Under the pieces are notes generated by a model. It was given only the letters and a program-made list of their open reading frames with translations, was not told the origin of the DNA and searched no databases. Of a stretch of 41,135 nt of DNA, positions 39,101 through 41,135 are shown piece by piece (position 1 is the stretch's first letter; each line of letters begins with the position of its first letter). The stretch is taken from assembly GCA_040357565.1 (NCBI GenBank), contig JBDODJ010000100.1; one strand, 5' to 3'. Source of the DNA: Cercozoa sp. M6MM. Its lineage: Eukaryota; Endomyxa: Ascetosporea. The translations under genes were made by a program, and so were the position numbers.

Positions 39101-40585
39101 CAAGTCGGTACTTGACAGACTCAGTAGCATCCGAAGCAAGACGCGTCGCCAAACACTGCAAACCCTCGCGCATGTCGTTCGTGTATGTCTACAAATATTG
39201 AAGTCGGCTATTTATCCGGATTTTGAATGCTATCAAATGTGTATGTACAGCACTGTACCTCATTGGGCAAGCCCGACGGCAGAACGTCGTCGTGGTACAG
39301 CATAAGTCGCACCGAGGTACGCGGCGCGAGTCGCATCTCGGGTGCGCAGAACACCGATTTCACCAGGTGCCCCACCTACAGTAAATTGGTAAGAACGTCT
39401 CCCGCAGTTGTAAAAAATTTGGAACAAGAAGTTAGAATTATGTACATTAGCATCAGCGGCAAATGGCGACGCAATGTTCAAATTAACAGAGGAGAGGATT
39501 CCCTTGGAGGGAATCACTGTCACGTTCACGGCAGCCGGTACTGTCATCTAAATTCGTCAATACGTTGCAAGTACAAAAGCCCTGAAATCTAAACATAAAA
39601 CGTCACTTACATTAGGGTTGGCCCCGCCAAGAGTGAAGCCGCGCGTATGGGACAGATCGAGTTTCAAGCTCTACAGCAGCAAACAAAAGTGTTTTCGGCA
39701 GCTGTTTTACAACACTGATACCCGAATTGATCACTTATCAATACAGTACTACCTCACTCACAGAATTCGCCAATTCGATGACAGAGCCTGAGAGCTTGGC
39801 GTGTCGCAAATCGCCCTTCACCGACACGGTGCCCACACGCATCTGTCATCCAAGTATCTCGTACATCATTTTCGACAGGCGCGTATACAACTTACATTGG
39901 GAAGACGCAGTTCCTCCAGCGGTGTCACGGTTGTTATCTTTACGGACGACACCAAGCTCTATCAACGGCACAGCATGTCCGTAACACGAGTTTTAAAAGG
40001 CAAAGCAGTGGCAGTACATCAAAGGCAAAGACGCCAAGTCGTACATCGTTGAACGAGAAGGACAGGGACTGCGCCGTGGATTCCAAAGGCGACTCCAGTA
40101 TTGGCACCTACCCAAGACCAATCGGAAACGATTCTCTCTGATACCTAACGTTTTTACCTGCTGCAACAAGGTGCTCGTGTCGGCATCATCAGTCTCCAAT
40201 ACATGACCGTAGTGCGACAGGCCTGGTCGCGTCAGTGCGAGATCCAGTGCGGCTACCGTGTCTTGTGCCGTTTCCAGAGGAAGCTTGCAGTTCCTCTGAA
40301 TGCGTAAAGCTTTTTACAGGTAAAACTGTCATTTAATCATAGCGAGCATGCGGATAACTCACCGACACGAAAAACGAGCTGCAGTCGCTGTTGCGTACGG
40401 TCTCAAATGCGAGAGTTGACGAAGCCACATTATTCCTCTGCACCCGCTGTTTGTTCCTACCTGGTGATAGATACGGATCCTGAATGTACCTGACAGAGGG
40501 CGACGCAGTCATCGGGCAGCGGCACCTTCAACGCCACCACGTGCGCCACGAGCGTTATGAGTGAGAGCCACAACATTTGCCTCAT
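36184..40585 (-). CDS. Large secreted, probably GPI-anchored protein, paralogue A
   Basis: Tandem sister of 31244-35747, with the same exon order and intron positions wherever I compared them. It starts MRQMLWLSLITLVAHVVALK at 40585 (signal peptide; an internal Met nine bases on is an alternative), then PLPDDCVALC. Matching exons: NNVASSTLAFETVRNSDCSS, NCKLPLETAQDTVAALDLAL, GTVSVKGDLRHAKLSGSVIE, SLKLDLSHTRGFTLGGANPN, VGHLVKSVFCAPEMRLAPR, TFLQPLESMSPSLPST, VQLVYIPPGAQVLLDNVPAF, NELSGVVSASKATQLDKIKI, GTVGNGTVLQHTVPVNTT and VVVHMPRLHTLADLPGSGL. The C-terminal region has an extra Glu/Arg/Gly stretch (CPERERGGAST). The final intron then leads to a hydrophobic tail, ALSLAVSLVPALLCLLSLLH, ending TAG 36184-36186, again a GPI-type end. 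Function is unknown; a cell-surface or ER-lumenal role follows from the targeting signals. Confidence 0.65.
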
Positions 40586-40789
40586 CGCCTGCAGGATAAC
40601 TTGAACTACAACTGTGATTTTGTTGCGCAAAGTTAGCTGTGTCTCGTTCCTAAACAATCGATACTCCCTTTTGATCACTGCCATCATTTTTAAATTTACA
40701 CATATATTTTAAAAAGTTGTTACAAGAAATATAGTGCGTTGTGAGCGTTTCCAGTCGCTTTTTCGTGCTTAGGGCACTAACAAAAGAAA
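40586..40789. promoter_or_regulatory. Short divergent spacer upstream of paralogue A
   Basis: These 204 bp contain an AT-rich stretch near 40686-40715. If the + exon at 40790 is real, this is a bidirectional promoter shorter than the others here. Confidence 0.35.

Positions 40790-41135
<346 letters not shown>

Overview
The window is nuclear DNA of an intron-dense, gene-dense, probably flagellated unicellular eukaryote. Genes are broken every 50-400 bp by introns, mostly about 45-70 nt long. Gene-to-gene distances are only a few hundred bp. One gene encodes an outer-dynein-arm docking-complex-like coiled coil, which argues for a motile cilium or flagellum at some life stage. A DUF5690 transporter-like gene and the general style would suit a stramenopile-like protist, but I cannot fix the lineage. 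I saw no rRNA, convincing tRNA, CRISPR, or viral/LTR element. All gene models are hand-spliced by joining reading frames at GT..AG borders and checking phase and family motifs.

Layout, left to right: (GT)n and the 3' part of an unidentified helical gene on + (48-1651); a small one-pass membrane protein on - (1751-2114); an MBOAT lysophospholipid acyltransferase on - (2761-5278), divergent from a DUF5690 multi-pass membrane protein on + (5706-8014); VPS35L, a Retriever subunit, on - (8364-13058), divergent from a beta-carbonic anhydrase on + (13497-14758). Then come three genes on -: calmodulin (15106-15748), a coiled-coil/annexin fusion (16087-19210), and an ATG27/mannose-6-phosphate-receptor-like type I membrane protein (19776-22077). 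The last is divergent from a SHPRH/IRC20-like SNF2-RING gene on + (22506-29645). After an unexplained 740-bp island come an 87-residue one-pass protein (30387-30833) and two tandem paralogues encoding large secreted, probably GPI-anchored proteins (31244-35747 and 36184-40585), all on -. A possible first exon on + (40790) runs into a terminal (GT)n tract.

The most notable item is the 952-residue fusion. Its N-terminal half looks like ODAD1/CCDC114/CCDC63 (Chlamydomonas DC2), a dynein-docking coiled coil. Its C-terminal third is a four-repeat annexin. The join is an in-phase intron, and the six-exon CDS sums to exactly 953 codons. It sits directly upstream of a calmodulin gene on the same strand. 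This suggests, but does not prove, a calcium- and membrane-sensing axonemal docking factor. The tandem GPI-type paralogues are the other strong candidate for something undescribed; I do not recognise their family.

Three divergent pairs have start-to-start gaps of 427, 438 and 428 bp. A 10-bp palindrome, TCCGCGCGGA, occurs six times, where about 0.04 would be expected by chance. Long (GT)n tracts lie inside introns. Both assembly gaps (10 N each) fall inside simple repeats.
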